From Lachnospira sp. UBA4285 (lineage in GTDB: Bacteria; Bacillota; Clostridia; Lachnospirales; Lachnospiraceae), in NCBI GenBank assembly GCA_002394965.1, contig DGVL01000089.1, positions 650 to 12,275 on the forward strand: 11,626 bases of DNA, written 5' to 3'. Shown here one piece after another: positions 1 to 6,738 of this stretch. The number at the start of each line of letters is the position of its first letter. Positions within the stretch are counted from its first letter, which is position 1. Under the pieces are notes generated by a model that saw nothing but the letters and a program-made list of their open reading frames with translations, did no database searches and was not told the origin of the DNA. A program made the translations under genes and the position numbers.

Positions 1-63
1 CCTTTCCGTGTGCCGATCGCAAGACTTGCTGCGGCACAGGCGGCAATCAAGGACGAGAAGTAA
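1..63 (+). CDS. ppdK: Pyruvate, phosphate dikinase, C-terminal end (partial)
   Basis: Frame 1 reads 20 residues, beginning PFRVPIARLAAAQAA and ending in DEK, then TAA at 61-63; the gene starts outside the window. The PFRVPIARLAAAQAA string is the hallmark C-terminal tail of pyruvate phosphate dikinase, part of the PEP/pyruvate-binding TIM barrel. The enzyme interconverts pyruvate, ATP and phosphate with phosphoenolpyruvate, AMP and pyrophosphate in the cytoplasm, and is common in clostridial anaerobes. A hairpin terminator follows 26 nt after the stop, so it is the last gene of its transcript. The call rests on this short tail only, but the match to the family as I know it is close. The related PEP synthase does not usually end this way. 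Confidence 0.85.
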   Translation, partial: PFRVPIARLAAAQAAIKDEK

Positions 64-89
64 ACTGACTGGAGGCATCGAATTGCTTG

Positions 90-129
90 ACAGGGAGGCG
101 TGCAGCGAGAGCTTCACGCCTCCTGTTTT
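90..129 (+). terminator. Rho-independent terminator of ppdK
   Basis: The left arm at 90-102 (ACAGGGAGGCGTG) pairs with the right arm at 115-126 (CACGCCTCCTGT), giving 12 base pairs with one bulged G. The apical loop can add a 3-bp AGC/GCT helix closed by a GAGA tetraloop of GNRA type at 107-110. A run of four T follows at 126-129. Its position just after the ppdK stop and before the next promoter fits termination. Confidence 0.8.
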
Positions 130-144
130 ACTTGCGCTGTTCTC

Positions 145-173
145 TTTTCAAGCGGCGAACGAAACGGTATAAT
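145..173 (+). promoter_or_regulatory. Sigma-A type promoter for the BMP/phosphoesterase genes
   Basis: A perfect -10 box TATAAT lies at 168-173. Exactly 17 bp upstream is TTTTCA at 145-150, which matches 4 of 6 bases of TTGACA. Transcription would start near 180, giving a leader of about 45 nt. The promoter sits directly after the ppdK terminator and before the ribosome binding site at 211-219 (AAGGAAGGA). Confidence 0.75.
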
Positions 174-226
174 GATTTCTACAGGAAAACAATACGATCG
201 GTGAGAACCGAAGGAAGGATACTGTT

Positions 227-2155
227 ATGGCTTCAGGCGATTATCTGGAAGCTGAAAAAAAGGGACTGTCAGCGTACCGGTCGAGTGGACATAAATATCT
301 GCCTGCTCTGGATGAGATCTGTGACCGATCGATGATTGAGAAGGAAGAGATGATTGGCGTCACAGATATCCCCCTGGACCTGATCGTGGGAACGGCGCAC
401 AGAGGCAGAACCGAGGCTTTCGCCGACAACTTCATGCCGATTCTGCCGATGGACACGGAGTTCGGGGCAAAATGGGTGACGCTTTCGATAAGCCACGAGG
501 AAGAGGGGATTCACGACCCGATCAAGGTCATTGAGTATCTGCATAAATATTATGTGATCGAGGGAAACAAGCGCGTCAGTGTCATGAAATATTTTGACGC
601 ATATTCGATCCGGGCAGATGTGACGATATATATTCCCAAGATGTCCGATGACCCGCAGGTCAAGATTGAACTGGCATATCTTCCATTCTATCGTGCCACG
701 CATATCGCGGAGATCTGGTTCAGCCACCCGGAGAGCTTCAACGTACTCATGAAACTGGTCGGCATCACGCCCGGCGAGGAGTATCCGGCGGAGAGACAGC
801 TGGACCTGAGAAGCTCTTATATGCGATTCCGGGACGCCTTTCTGGCGCACGGCGGCGGCAAGTTCGGATATCCGGTGGGCGATGCATATCTGCGGTTCAT
901 CCATGTCCAGAATTACAACGAAGTTATACACTATTCTCCGGCTGACATGGACAAATATGTGGTCCGTTACTGGGGCGAATTCGAGCTGCTGGGACAGAGT
1001 GAGGGCGAGTCGGCGGATGTGAAACTGGCACCGGAGGCCACAAAGCCCAGAAGCCTTCTGAGTTTTCTGATACCCGGAGGAACATCTTTGAAAGCGCTCA
1101 AAGTCGGCTTCGTATACGAGCGCAATCCGAAGGTATCCCAGTGGGCGTATGCGCATGAGCTTGGCCGCAAGTATCTCGAGGAGGTGTTCGGCGATGATCT
1201 GGTGACCATGGTCAAGTGCGATGTCAAGGCCGGTGAGACGGACGAGTCCTCAATCGATGAGCTGATCTGCAGCGGATGTAATGTCATATTTGTGACCAAT
1301 GCGGCCATGATTCTTGCCTGCGTGAAAGAAGCCGTACTGCATCCGGATGTCAAGATACTCTGCAATTCTCTGGATATCAGCCATAACAATGTCCGAACCT
1401 ACTCCGCGAGACTCTACGAAGGTAAATTCCTGTCCGGAATCATTGCCGGAGCTCTCACGCAGACCGGAAAGATCGGGTATGTGGCCAATACACCGATCGC
1501 CGGAACATTCGCAGATATCAATGCATTCGCCCTTGGCGCTGCGGCGGTGAACCCTGCTGCCAGGATCTATCTTTCCTGGTCCGGTCTGAAAGAGGATGAC
1601 TACTATGAAGACCTGTATCATGAGGGTTGCGATCTGATTTCCACGCATGAGATGGTCATCCCGAATTCCACAAAGCGGCGGTTCGGCCTGTTCAGGCGCG
1701 GGCGCGGCGACGAGCCGGAATATCTGGCTATGACGCTGTTCCACTGGGGAATCTTCTACGAGAAGATGATCGAGAGCATCGTGTCCGGATCGTGGAAGAA
1801 GGACGAGGATGTCAAGGCACTGAACTACTGGTGGGGCATGAGCGCCGGTGTGGTTGAATTCTTCATGTCCGGTCAGATTCCGGAGCCGACTAGACGGATT
1901 GTGAATTATTTCGAATCTGGAATCAAAAAGCGGGAGTTCCAGCCGTTCACGGGACATCTCATCCGTCAGGACGGGACAGATGCCAATCCGGAAACAAAAG
2001 AGCTCGGCTATGAACAGATTGTCGGAATGGACTATCTGCTTGAAAATGTGATCGGTGAGATCCCGGATATTAAGCAGCTTGATGACGACGCAAAGCAGCT
2101 GGTGGCTGCGCAGGGTGTTATTGACAAGGAAGGCATTCTTCTGAAGAGTGAATGA
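227..2155 (+). CDS. Soluble ParB-like / BMP-family (PnrA-like) ligand-binding fusion protein
   Basis: A 642-residue protein; the start is fixed by AAGGAAGGA at 211-219, 7 nt before the ATG. Residues about 45-125 look ParB-like: a 'DPIKVIEYLHKYYVIEGNKR' stretch (97-116) resembles the ParB/Srx box in which a target parameter is followed by (E)GN-(K/R)R. Residues about 288-605 match the BMP family (PnrA/TmpC/Med): 'LKVGFVYERN' at the first strand and 'GKFLSGIIAGALTQTGKIGY' (399-418), the typical hinge motif. BMP proteins are normally about 350-residue lipoproteins that deliver nucleosides or other ligands to ABC transporters. Here there is no signal peptide, no lipobox Cys and no membrane segment, and no ABC permease or ATPase is nearby. 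I infer a cytoplasmic ligand sensor, not a transport protein. A basic loop (residues 484-494, RRFGLFRRGRG) interrupts the BMP part. It is probably cotranscribed with the phosphoesterase 9 nt downstream. Ligand and target are unknown. Confidence 0.75.
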   Translation: MASGDYLEAEKKGLSAYRSSGHKYLPALDEICDRSMIEKEEMIGVTDIPLDLIVGTAHRGRTEAFADNFMPILPMDTEFGAKWVTLSISHEEEGIHDPIKVIEYLHKYYVIEGNKRVSVMKYFDAYSIRADVTIYIPKMSDDPQVKIELAYLPFYRATHIAEIWFSHPESFNVLMKLVGITPGEEYPAERQLDLRSSYMRFRDAFLAHGGGKFGYPVGDAYLRFIHVQNYNEVIHYSPADMDKYVVRYWGEFELLGQSEGESADVKLAPEATKPRSLLSFLIPGGTSLKALKVGFVYERNPKVSQWAYAHELGRKYLEEVFGDDLVTMVKCDVKAGETDESSIDELICSGCNVIFVTNAAMILACVKEAVLHPDVKILCNSLDISHNNVRTYSARLYEGKFLSGIIAGALTQTGKIGYVANTPIAGTFADINAFALGAAAVNPAARIYLSWSGLKEDDYYEDLYHEGCDLISTHEMVIPNSTKRRFGLFRRGRGDEPEYLAMTLFHWGIFYEKMIESIVSGSWKKDEDVKALNYWWGMSAGVVEFFMSGQIPEPTRRIVNYFESGIKKREFQPFTGHLIRQDGTDANPETKELGYEQIVGMDYLLENVIGEIPDIKQLDDDAKQLVAAQGVIDKEGILLKSE

Positions 2156-2164
2156 GCACGGAAG

Positions 2165-2818
2165 ATGAAAATACTGTTTCTGGCGGATGAACCCGACCCT
2201 TACTACTACGAGTTTTTTGACAAGAGCAAATTTGATGAACTGGACCTGATCGTGTCCTGCGGTGACCTGAAGCCGGATTATGTGTCGTTTTTTGCGACGA
2301 TGAGCCGTGTGCCGGTTCTGTATATCCGCGGAAATCACGACGACATCTATGCGCAGAACCCGCCGGGCGGCTGTGAGTGCATTGAAGACCGGGTGTTTAC
2401 TTACAGGGGCGTGCGGTTTCTGGGGCTTGGCGGCTGCATGCGCTACAAGGAAGGAGCCAATCAGTTCACGGATAAGGAGATGTCCCGCCGCATCCGAAAG
2501 ATGAACCGGCCTCTCAGAAAAAGCGGCGGCTTAGATATTCTCGTCACGCACGCGCCCGCAAGAGGCGTCGGCGATGACACGGACCCGTGCCACATGGGAT
2601 TTGAATGCTTCAATGAACTCATTCGGAAATATCATCCGGCTTATCATGTCCACGGGCACGTACACATCAACTACGGACGCAAGTTCGTGCGGGAGATGCA
2701 GACGGACAGCACGAAGGTAATCAACGCCTACCAGCATTATCTGCTGGAGATACCGGATGTAGAACCGCAGGCAGAGCCGTCCGGGCTTGGCAGGCTTGCT
2801 AAGGTCTTCCGGATATGA
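2165..2818 (+). CDS. Metallophosphoesterase, calcineurin-like superfamily
   Basis: A 217-residue protein with most metallophosphoesterase motifs in order: GD (33-34), GNHD (56-59), TH (128-129) and GHVH (164-167). These supply ligands for a dinuclear metal centre that hydrolyses phosphate esters. Motif I is atypical: the usual D-x-H is D8-E9-P10, so one metal-ligand His is missing. I recall the same 'ADE' start in related Clostridia proteins, so this is probably a subfamily trait and not decay. There is no signal peptide, so it should be cytoplasmic. The substrate cannot be read from sequence; YfcE-like phosphodiesterases are relatives in fold. No Shine-Dalgarno lies at the normal distance: GGAAG abuts the ATG. 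Translation is therefore probably coupled to the upstream gene, whose stop is 9 nt away. The start is firm because MKILFLAD forms the first beta strand. No terminator separates it from asd. Confidence 0.85.
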   Translation: MKILFLADEPDPYYYEFFDKSKFDELDLIVSCGDLKPDYVSFFATMSRVPVLYIRGNHDDIYAQNPPGGCECIEDRVFTYRGVRFLGLGGCMRYKEGANQFTDKEMSRRIRKMNRPLRKSGGLDILVTHAPARGVGDDTDPCHMGFECFNELIRKYHPAYHVHGHVHINYGRKFVREMQTDSTKVINAYQHYLLEIPDVEPQAEPSGLGRLAKVFRI

Positions 2819-2827
2819 TAGTATAAT
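2796..2827 (+). promoter_or_regulatory. Probable promoter for asd
   Basis: A perfect TATAAT lies at 2822-2827, starting 3 nt after the phosphoesterase stop codon. The best -35 candidate is TTGCTA at 2796-2801 (4 of 6 matches), but its spacing of 20 bp is long. The start point would be near 2834, leaving a leader of about 48 nt. With no terminator upstream, asd may also be read through from the promoter at 145-173. Confidence 0.5.
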
Positions 2828-2881
2828 CGGAAATTCAGCCACAGAAAAGCAGCAGAATACGGAAAGGCGAGGATCATTCAT

Positions 2882-3982
2882 ATGAAAGACAAGTTTAAAG
2901 TCGGCATTCTCGGTGCGACCGGCATGGTCGGACAGCGCTTTGTACTTCTTCTTGAGAATCATCCGTGGTTTAAACCGGTATGTGTGGCAGCATCCGGCCG
3001 CAGCGCGGGAAAGAAGTATTCTGAAGCGGTGAGCGGACGCTGGAAGATGGATGTGCCGACGCCGGAATATGTGAGCGACATGCCGGTTCTTGACATGGAC
3101 AAGGATTTCGACAAGATCGTCTCCATGGTCGACTTCGTGTTCTGCGCTGTCAATATGCCGAAAGATCAGATCAAAGCGCTCGAAGAGCGCTACGCGAAGG
3201 CGGAAGTACCGGTTATTTCCAACAACAGTGCGAACCGCTGGACACCGGACGTGCCGATGGTCATCCCGGAGATCAATCCGGAGCATCTGAAGGTCATCGA
3301 GGCGCAGAAGGAAAGACTGGGGACAAAGCGCGGATTTGTCTGCGTGAAGCCAAACTGCTCTATTCAGAGCTATACGCCGGCCATCAACGCCCTGCTTGAG
3401 TTCCGCCCGAAGCTCGTCGTGGCGACGACGTATCAGGCGATTTCCGGTGCCGGCAAGACTTTTGCGCAGTGGCCGGAGATGGAGGGCAACATCATCCCGT
3501 ATATCTCGGGTGAAGAGGAAAAGTCCGAGAGAGAACCGCTCCGCATCTGGGGAAAGGTTGTAGACGGCAGGATTGTTCCGGCAACAGAGCCGGTGATCAC
3601 CTGCCAGTGTCTGCGGGTTCCGGTGTTAAACGGTCACACGGCGGCTGTGTTCGTAAACTTCGAGCGCAAGCCCACAAAGGAGCAGATCATCGACAAGTGG
3701 ACGAGCTACAAAGGGCTCCCGCAGGAGATGAAGCTTCCGAGTGCCCCGGCTCAGTTCATCCAGTATCTGGAAGAGCCGGACAGACCGCAGGTGCGCATGG
3801 ATGTGAATTTTGAACACGGCATGGGTATCTCGCTGGGCCGCCTGAGAGAGGACAGCGTGTTCGACTACAAGTTCGTCGGGCTGTCTCACAACACACTGCG
3901 CGGTGCTGCGGGCGGCGCTGTTGAGATCGCCGAACTTCTCGCCGCAAAGGGATATCTGACCGGCGAAGAAGAAAAGAACTGA
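2882..3982 (+). CDS. asd: Aspartate-semialdehyde dehydrogenase
   Basis: A 366-residue protein that reduces L-aspartyl-4-phosphate with NADPH to aspartate semialdehyde, the branch point to diaminopimelate/lysine, methionine and threonine. The N-terminal Rossmann motif is GILGATGMVGQRF (residues 8-20). The catalytic Cys is C159 in KPNCSIQSY. QAISGAGKTF (185-194) and R245 with H252 in LRVPVLNGHT supply further active-site residues, and SHNTLRGAAGGAVE closes the protein. 'NCSIQ' in place of 'NCST', together with the overall length, puts it in the archaeal/fungal-like branch of ASADH, which many Firmicutes carry, not the E. coli type. The start is supported by AGGCGAGG at 2865-2872, 9 nt before the ATG. 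Its own promoter lies at 2796-2827 and a strong hairpin follows the stop. There is no dapA or other lysine gene next to it. Confidence 0.96.
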   Translation: MKDKFKVGILGATGMVGQRFVLLLENHPWFKPVCVAASGRSAGKKYSEAVSGRWKMDVPTPEYVSDMPVLDMDKDFDKIVSMVDFVFCAVNMPKDQIKALEERYAKAEVPVISNNSANRWTPDVPMVIPEINPEHLKVIEAQKERLGTKRGFVCVKPNCSIQSYTPAINALLEFRPKLVVATTYQAISGAGKTFAQWPEMEGNIIPYISGEEEKSEREPLRIWGKVVDGRIVPATEPVITCQCLRVPVLNGHTAAVFVNFERKPTKEQIIDKWTSYKGLPQEMKLPSAPAQFIQYLEEPDRPQVRMDVNFEHGMGISLGRLREDSVFDYKFVGLSHNTLRGAAGGAVEIAELLAAKGYLTGEEEKN

Positions 3983-3997
3983 GACGGAATCTGCATT

Positions 3998-4028
3998 TTG
4001 AAAAAGACATGTCCGGTGGTATTATAAT
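3998..4028 (+). promoter_or_regulatory. Promoter of the yfbR-topB-glmS operon, embedded in the asd terminator
   Basis: TTGAAA at 3998-4003 matches 5 of 6 bases of the -35 consensus. Two overlapping -10 choices follow. TATTAT at 4020-4025 has a 16-bp spacer and a TG one base upstream at 4017-4018, forming an extended -10. The perfect TATAAT at 4023-4028 has a 19-bp spacer. Both lie in the loop of the asd terminator hairpin. RNA would start around 4032-4035 and so carry only part of the right arm. Ribosome binding site AGGAG at 4084-4088 follows. Confidence 0.6.
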
Positions 4029-4045
4029 ACGGATATGTCTTTTTT
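4001..4045 (+). terminator. Strong terminator after asd
   Basis: The arms at 4001-4015 (AAAAAGACATGTCCG) and 4030-4044 (CGGATATGTCTTTTT) pair over 15 bp with one G-U pair and a 14-nt loop. The 3' arm runs into six T at 4040-4045. The A-run of the left arm would give a U-run on the other strand, so it could act both ways. A promoter-like sequence overlaps it. Confidence 0.85.
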
Positions 4046-4093
4046 CTTTCTGCCGGAATATCTGCCGGTCTTCTTTCACACACAGGAGCACAC

Positions 4094-4690
4094 ATGAAGA
4101 ATAACCAGTTTTTTGCCATGCTCAGCCGCATGAAGTATATCAACCGCTGGGGGCTGATGCGCAACACAAGACAGGAGAATAACTGCGAGCATTCTCTGGA
4201 GACAGCGTACATCGCTCACGCTCTGGGACTTATATCGAACCGGTACTTCGGCGGGCATGTGGACGCACAGCGCCTGGCGGTTCTGGGAATGTATCACGAT
4301 GTGACGGAGATCATCACGGGAGACATGCCCACGCCGGTCAAGTATTACAGCCCGGTCATCCGGCAGGCATATGCAGGTGTGGAGAAGGTGGCAAGAGATC
4401 AGCTGCTTGAGGGGCTGCCGGAAGAAATGCGGGATGATTACAGAGGCCTTCTGCTGCCGACACAGGAGGAGAAGGAACTCTGGAAGTATGTGAAGGCAGC
4501 CGACAGCATCAGCGCATACCTGAAGTGCGTCGAAGAGCGGAACACGGGAAACGAGGATTTCCGGGATGCGGAACAGTCTATTCTGAAGAAGATTCATGGG
4601 CTTGCGATGCCCGAGGCGGAATTCTTTCTGAAGCATTTTCTTCCAGCTTACGAGAGTACCATTGACAGATCAAGCGATCCGGAGAACTAA
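4094..4690 (+). CDS. yfbR: 5'-deoxynucleotidase YfbR (HD domain)
   Basis: A 198-residue HD-domain phosphohydrolase that aligns from end to end with E. coli YfbR as I remember it: FFAxLSRxKxINRWxLMRN at the start, then ENxxEHSL, GMYHD, GDMPTPVKYY and KAADSISAYLKC. The metal ligands H33, H68, D69 and D137 and the substrate-contacting R18 and E72 fall at the same residue numbers as in the E. coli enzyme. YfbR removes phosphate from deoxyribonucleoside 5'-monophosphates in the cytoplasm, balancing dNTP pools. The start has AGGAG five nt upstream. It leads a compact operon, with topB starting 9 nt after its stop. A broader HD hydrolase name would also be safe, but the residue-by-residue match makes the specific call strong. 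Confidence 0.92.
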   Translation: MKNNQFFAMLSRMKYINRWGLMRNTRQENNCEHSLETAYIAHALGLISNRYFGGHVDAQRLAVLGMYHDVTEIITGDMPTPVKYYSPVIRQAYAGVEKVARDQLLEGLPEEMRDDYRGLLLPTQEEKELWKYVKAADSISAYLKCVEERNTGNEDFRDAEQSILKKIHGLAMPEAEFFLKHFLPAYESTIDRSSDPEN

Positions 4691-4699
4691 GGGCTGCGC

Positions 4700-6733
4700 A
4701 TGGACAGGTATGTATTTATAGCAGAAAAACCGAGCGTTGCCAGACAGTTCGCCGATGCACTGCATCTGAACTTCAGGAAGCGGGACGGGTATCTGGAATC
4801 GGAAAATACGATCGTGACGTGGTGCGTGGGGCATCTGGTGACGATGGCATATCCGGAGAGCTACGACCCGAAGCTGAAGAAGTGGTCATTTGACACGCTG
4901 CCATTCATCCCGGACACATTTAAGTATGAAGTTATCAAAGACGTCCGGAAGCAGTTTGACATTGTGAAGAAACTCCTCACGAGAGAGGATGTGCGGCGAA
5001 TCTATGTGTGCACGGACTCCGGGCGGGAGGGTGAATACATCTACCGCCTGGTGCGGCAGGAAGCCGGCGTGACCGGCAAGGATGAGCGTCGTGTATGGAT
5101 TGATTCCCAGACAGAAGAGGAAATCCACAAAGGAATCAGAGAGGCCAGACCGGAGAGTGAATATGACAGCCTTGCCGACGCGGCGTATCTGCGCGCAAAG
5201 GAAGATTACCTGATGGGAATCAATTTCTCCCGCGCGATGACGCTCAAGTACGGAAACGGCATGGCGTCGTTTCTGCACCGCAAGTTCGCCGTCATCTCCG
5301 TCGGGCGGGTCATGACCTGTGTGCTCGGCATGGTCGTGCGGCGGGAACGGGAGATCCGGCAGTTCGTGCCGGAGACATTCTACCGGGTCAGTGCCAGGAC
5401 AGAGCCGGGATTTGACGCGGACTGGAAGCTGAATGAAAAAAGTGCCTGCGCAGGCGAACCCGGGCTCTACCGAGACACAGGATTTAAACGGAGGGAGAAA
5501 GCGGAAGAGATGATCCGCCGCCTGACGCGGGGCGGCTATCCGGTGCAGGGCGTCATCAGCGCGTTTTCAAACCGGCAGGAGACGCAGAACCCGCCGCTTC
5601 TGTACAATCTGGCGGAGATCCAGAACGAATGCTCGCGAAAATTTCATATCAGCCCGGATCAGACACTGTCGATTATTCAGGAGCTCTACGAGAAGAGGCT
5701 GGTGACATATCCGCGAACCGACGCGCGCGTGCTCTCCAGTGCCGTAGCAAGGGAAATCGACCGGAACATCCGGGGGCTTGTCGCGCTCTCCGGGACGGAT
5801 ATAAGCACGGCTGCCGGGCAGATCCTGAATGCGGGCGAGTGGAAGAAGATCGGGAAGTCGCGTTACACCAATGACAAGCTGATCACGGATCACTACGCGA
5901 TCATCCCGACCGGGAACACGACGGCGGCCAGGAATCTGGATAACCTGAAGCGCCAGGTATATGAATTGATCTGCCGGCGTTTTCTCTCAATTTTCATGCC
6001 GCCTGCCAGGTATCGAAAGATTGCGCTCACAATCGACGTGCCGGATGGAGAGCATTCGGAAACCTTCACGGCGTCGGTGCGCGTGCTCACTGATCCCGGA
6101 TATCGCAGGGTGGCGAACCTTACGGACCGGGACGATGACGGCGGGAAAAATTCGAAAGAGCAGAGCCAGACGCAGGCGTCAGCAGCGGCTGCGGCCGCCT
6201 TGCAAAGACTTCACAAAGGGGATAAAATCAATATACTTGCATTTGCCATCCGGGAGGGACAGACGACCCCTCCCAGACGGTATACCACCGGTTCGATGAT
6301 TCTGGCTATGGAGAACGCGGGACAGCTGATAGAGGATGATGCGCTGAGAGAGCAGATCCGGGGATCCGGAATCGGGACGAGTGCTACGCGGGCGGAGATA
6401 CTGAGCAAGCTGGAGCGGATCCGCTATCTGTCCGTTAGTAAAAAGACACAGGTCATGAAGCCGACGCTGTACGGAGAGATGGTTCATGATGCGATCGATG
6501 TCTCTATGCGGCAGATGCTGAGTCCCGAGATGACAGCGAGCTGGGAAAAGGGACTCACGATGGTTGCGGAGGGCAGTATCGGGCAGGACGAGTACATGGA
6601 GAAACTCAAAGGTTTCATCGTGCGCCGGACCGATCAGGTGAAGCATGCCTCCAATCAGGGACAGCTGCTGAAGATGTATGCGGCTGACGCTGCGTATTAC
6701 GGGAAACCGGAGATAAAAAAGACGGGGGAGTAA
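4700..6733 (+). CDS. topB: DNA topoisomerase III (type IA)
   Basis: A 677-residue type IA topoisomerase that passes single DNA strands through a transient 5'-phosphotyrosine break. The N-terminal TOPRIM domain shows FIAEKPSVAR with catalytic E9, GHL, and TDSGREGEY (105-113), in which D106 and E110 are kept and the second Asp of D-x-D is G108. This D-x-G form is familiar from Firmicutes TopB. ISVGRVMTCVLGMVV (199-213) marks the gate domain. The active-site tyrosine is Y337 in LVTYPRTDAR, followed by TDHYAIIPT (396-404) and the RYTTGSMILAMEN segment. A low-complexity linker (about 475-500: acidic, then Gln/Ser, then seven Ala in eight residues) interrupts the body. There are no Cys pairs at the C terminus, so there is no zinc ribbon, and the protein is shorter than B. 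subtilis TopB (about 727). The ribosome site AAGGG overlaps the yfbR stop. No conjugation genes flank it, so a chromosomal copy is likely. Confidence 0.93.
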   Translation: MDRYVFIAEKPSVARQFADALHLNFRKRDGYLESENTIVTWCVGHLVTMAYPESYDPKLKKWSFDTLPFIPDTFKYEVIKDVRKQFDIVKKLLTREDVRRIYVCTDSGREGEYIYRLVRQEAGVTGKDERRVWIDSQTEEEIHKGIREARPESEYDSLADAAYLRAKEDYLMGINFSRAMTLKYGNGMASFLHRKFAVISVGRVMTCVLGMVVRREREIRQFVPETFYRVSARTEPGFDADWKLNEKSACAGEPGLYRDTGFKRREKAEEMIRRLTRGGYPVQGVISAFSNRQETQNPPLLYNLAEIQNECSRKFHISPDQTLSIIQELYEKRLVTYPRTDARVLSSAVAREIDRNIRGLVALSGTDISTAAGQILNAGEWKKIGKSRYTNDKLITDHYAIIPTGNTTAARNLDNLKRQVYELICRRFLSIFMPPARYRKIALTIDVPDGEHSETFTASVRVLTDPGYRRVANLTDRDDDGGKNSKEQSQTQASAAAAAALQRLHKGDKINILAFAIREGQTTPPRRYTTGSMILAMENAGQLIEDDALREQIRGSGIGTSATRAEILSKLERIRYLSVSKKTQVMKPTLYGEMVHDAIDVSMRQMLSPEMTASWEKGLTMVAEGSIGQDEYMEKLKGFIVRRTDQVKHASNQGQLLKMYAADAAYYGKPEIKKTGE

Positions 6734-6738
6734 AGCTT

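Noticed and set aside
87..335. An 82-codon plus-strand frame starting in the ppdK terminator
   Set aside because: It runs through the terminator stem and the promoter and then overlaps the BMP gene in another frame; its composition (Arg/Lys-rich) is that of non-coding DNA.
269..1156. A 295-codon minus-strand frame opposite the N-terminal half of the BMP fusion
   Set aside because: It is a shadow of the real gene, and its translation has no recognisable motif.
1250..2338. A 362-codon minus-strand frame opposite the BMP fusion and the phosphoesterase start
   Set aside because: It spans two well-supported plus-strand genes, has no ribosome site that I can see, and translates to no known family.
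2828..2881. A lysine riboswitch or other leader element before asd
   Set aside because: The leader from the likely start to the ATG is only about 48 nt, too short for a lysine riboswitch, and no stable stem is evident.
6200..6237. An internal promoter in topB for glmS (TTGCAA at 6200-6205 and TATACT at 6232-6237)
   Set aside because: The spacing of 26 bp is too long for a sigma-A promoter, and no better -35 fits at 16-18 bp.
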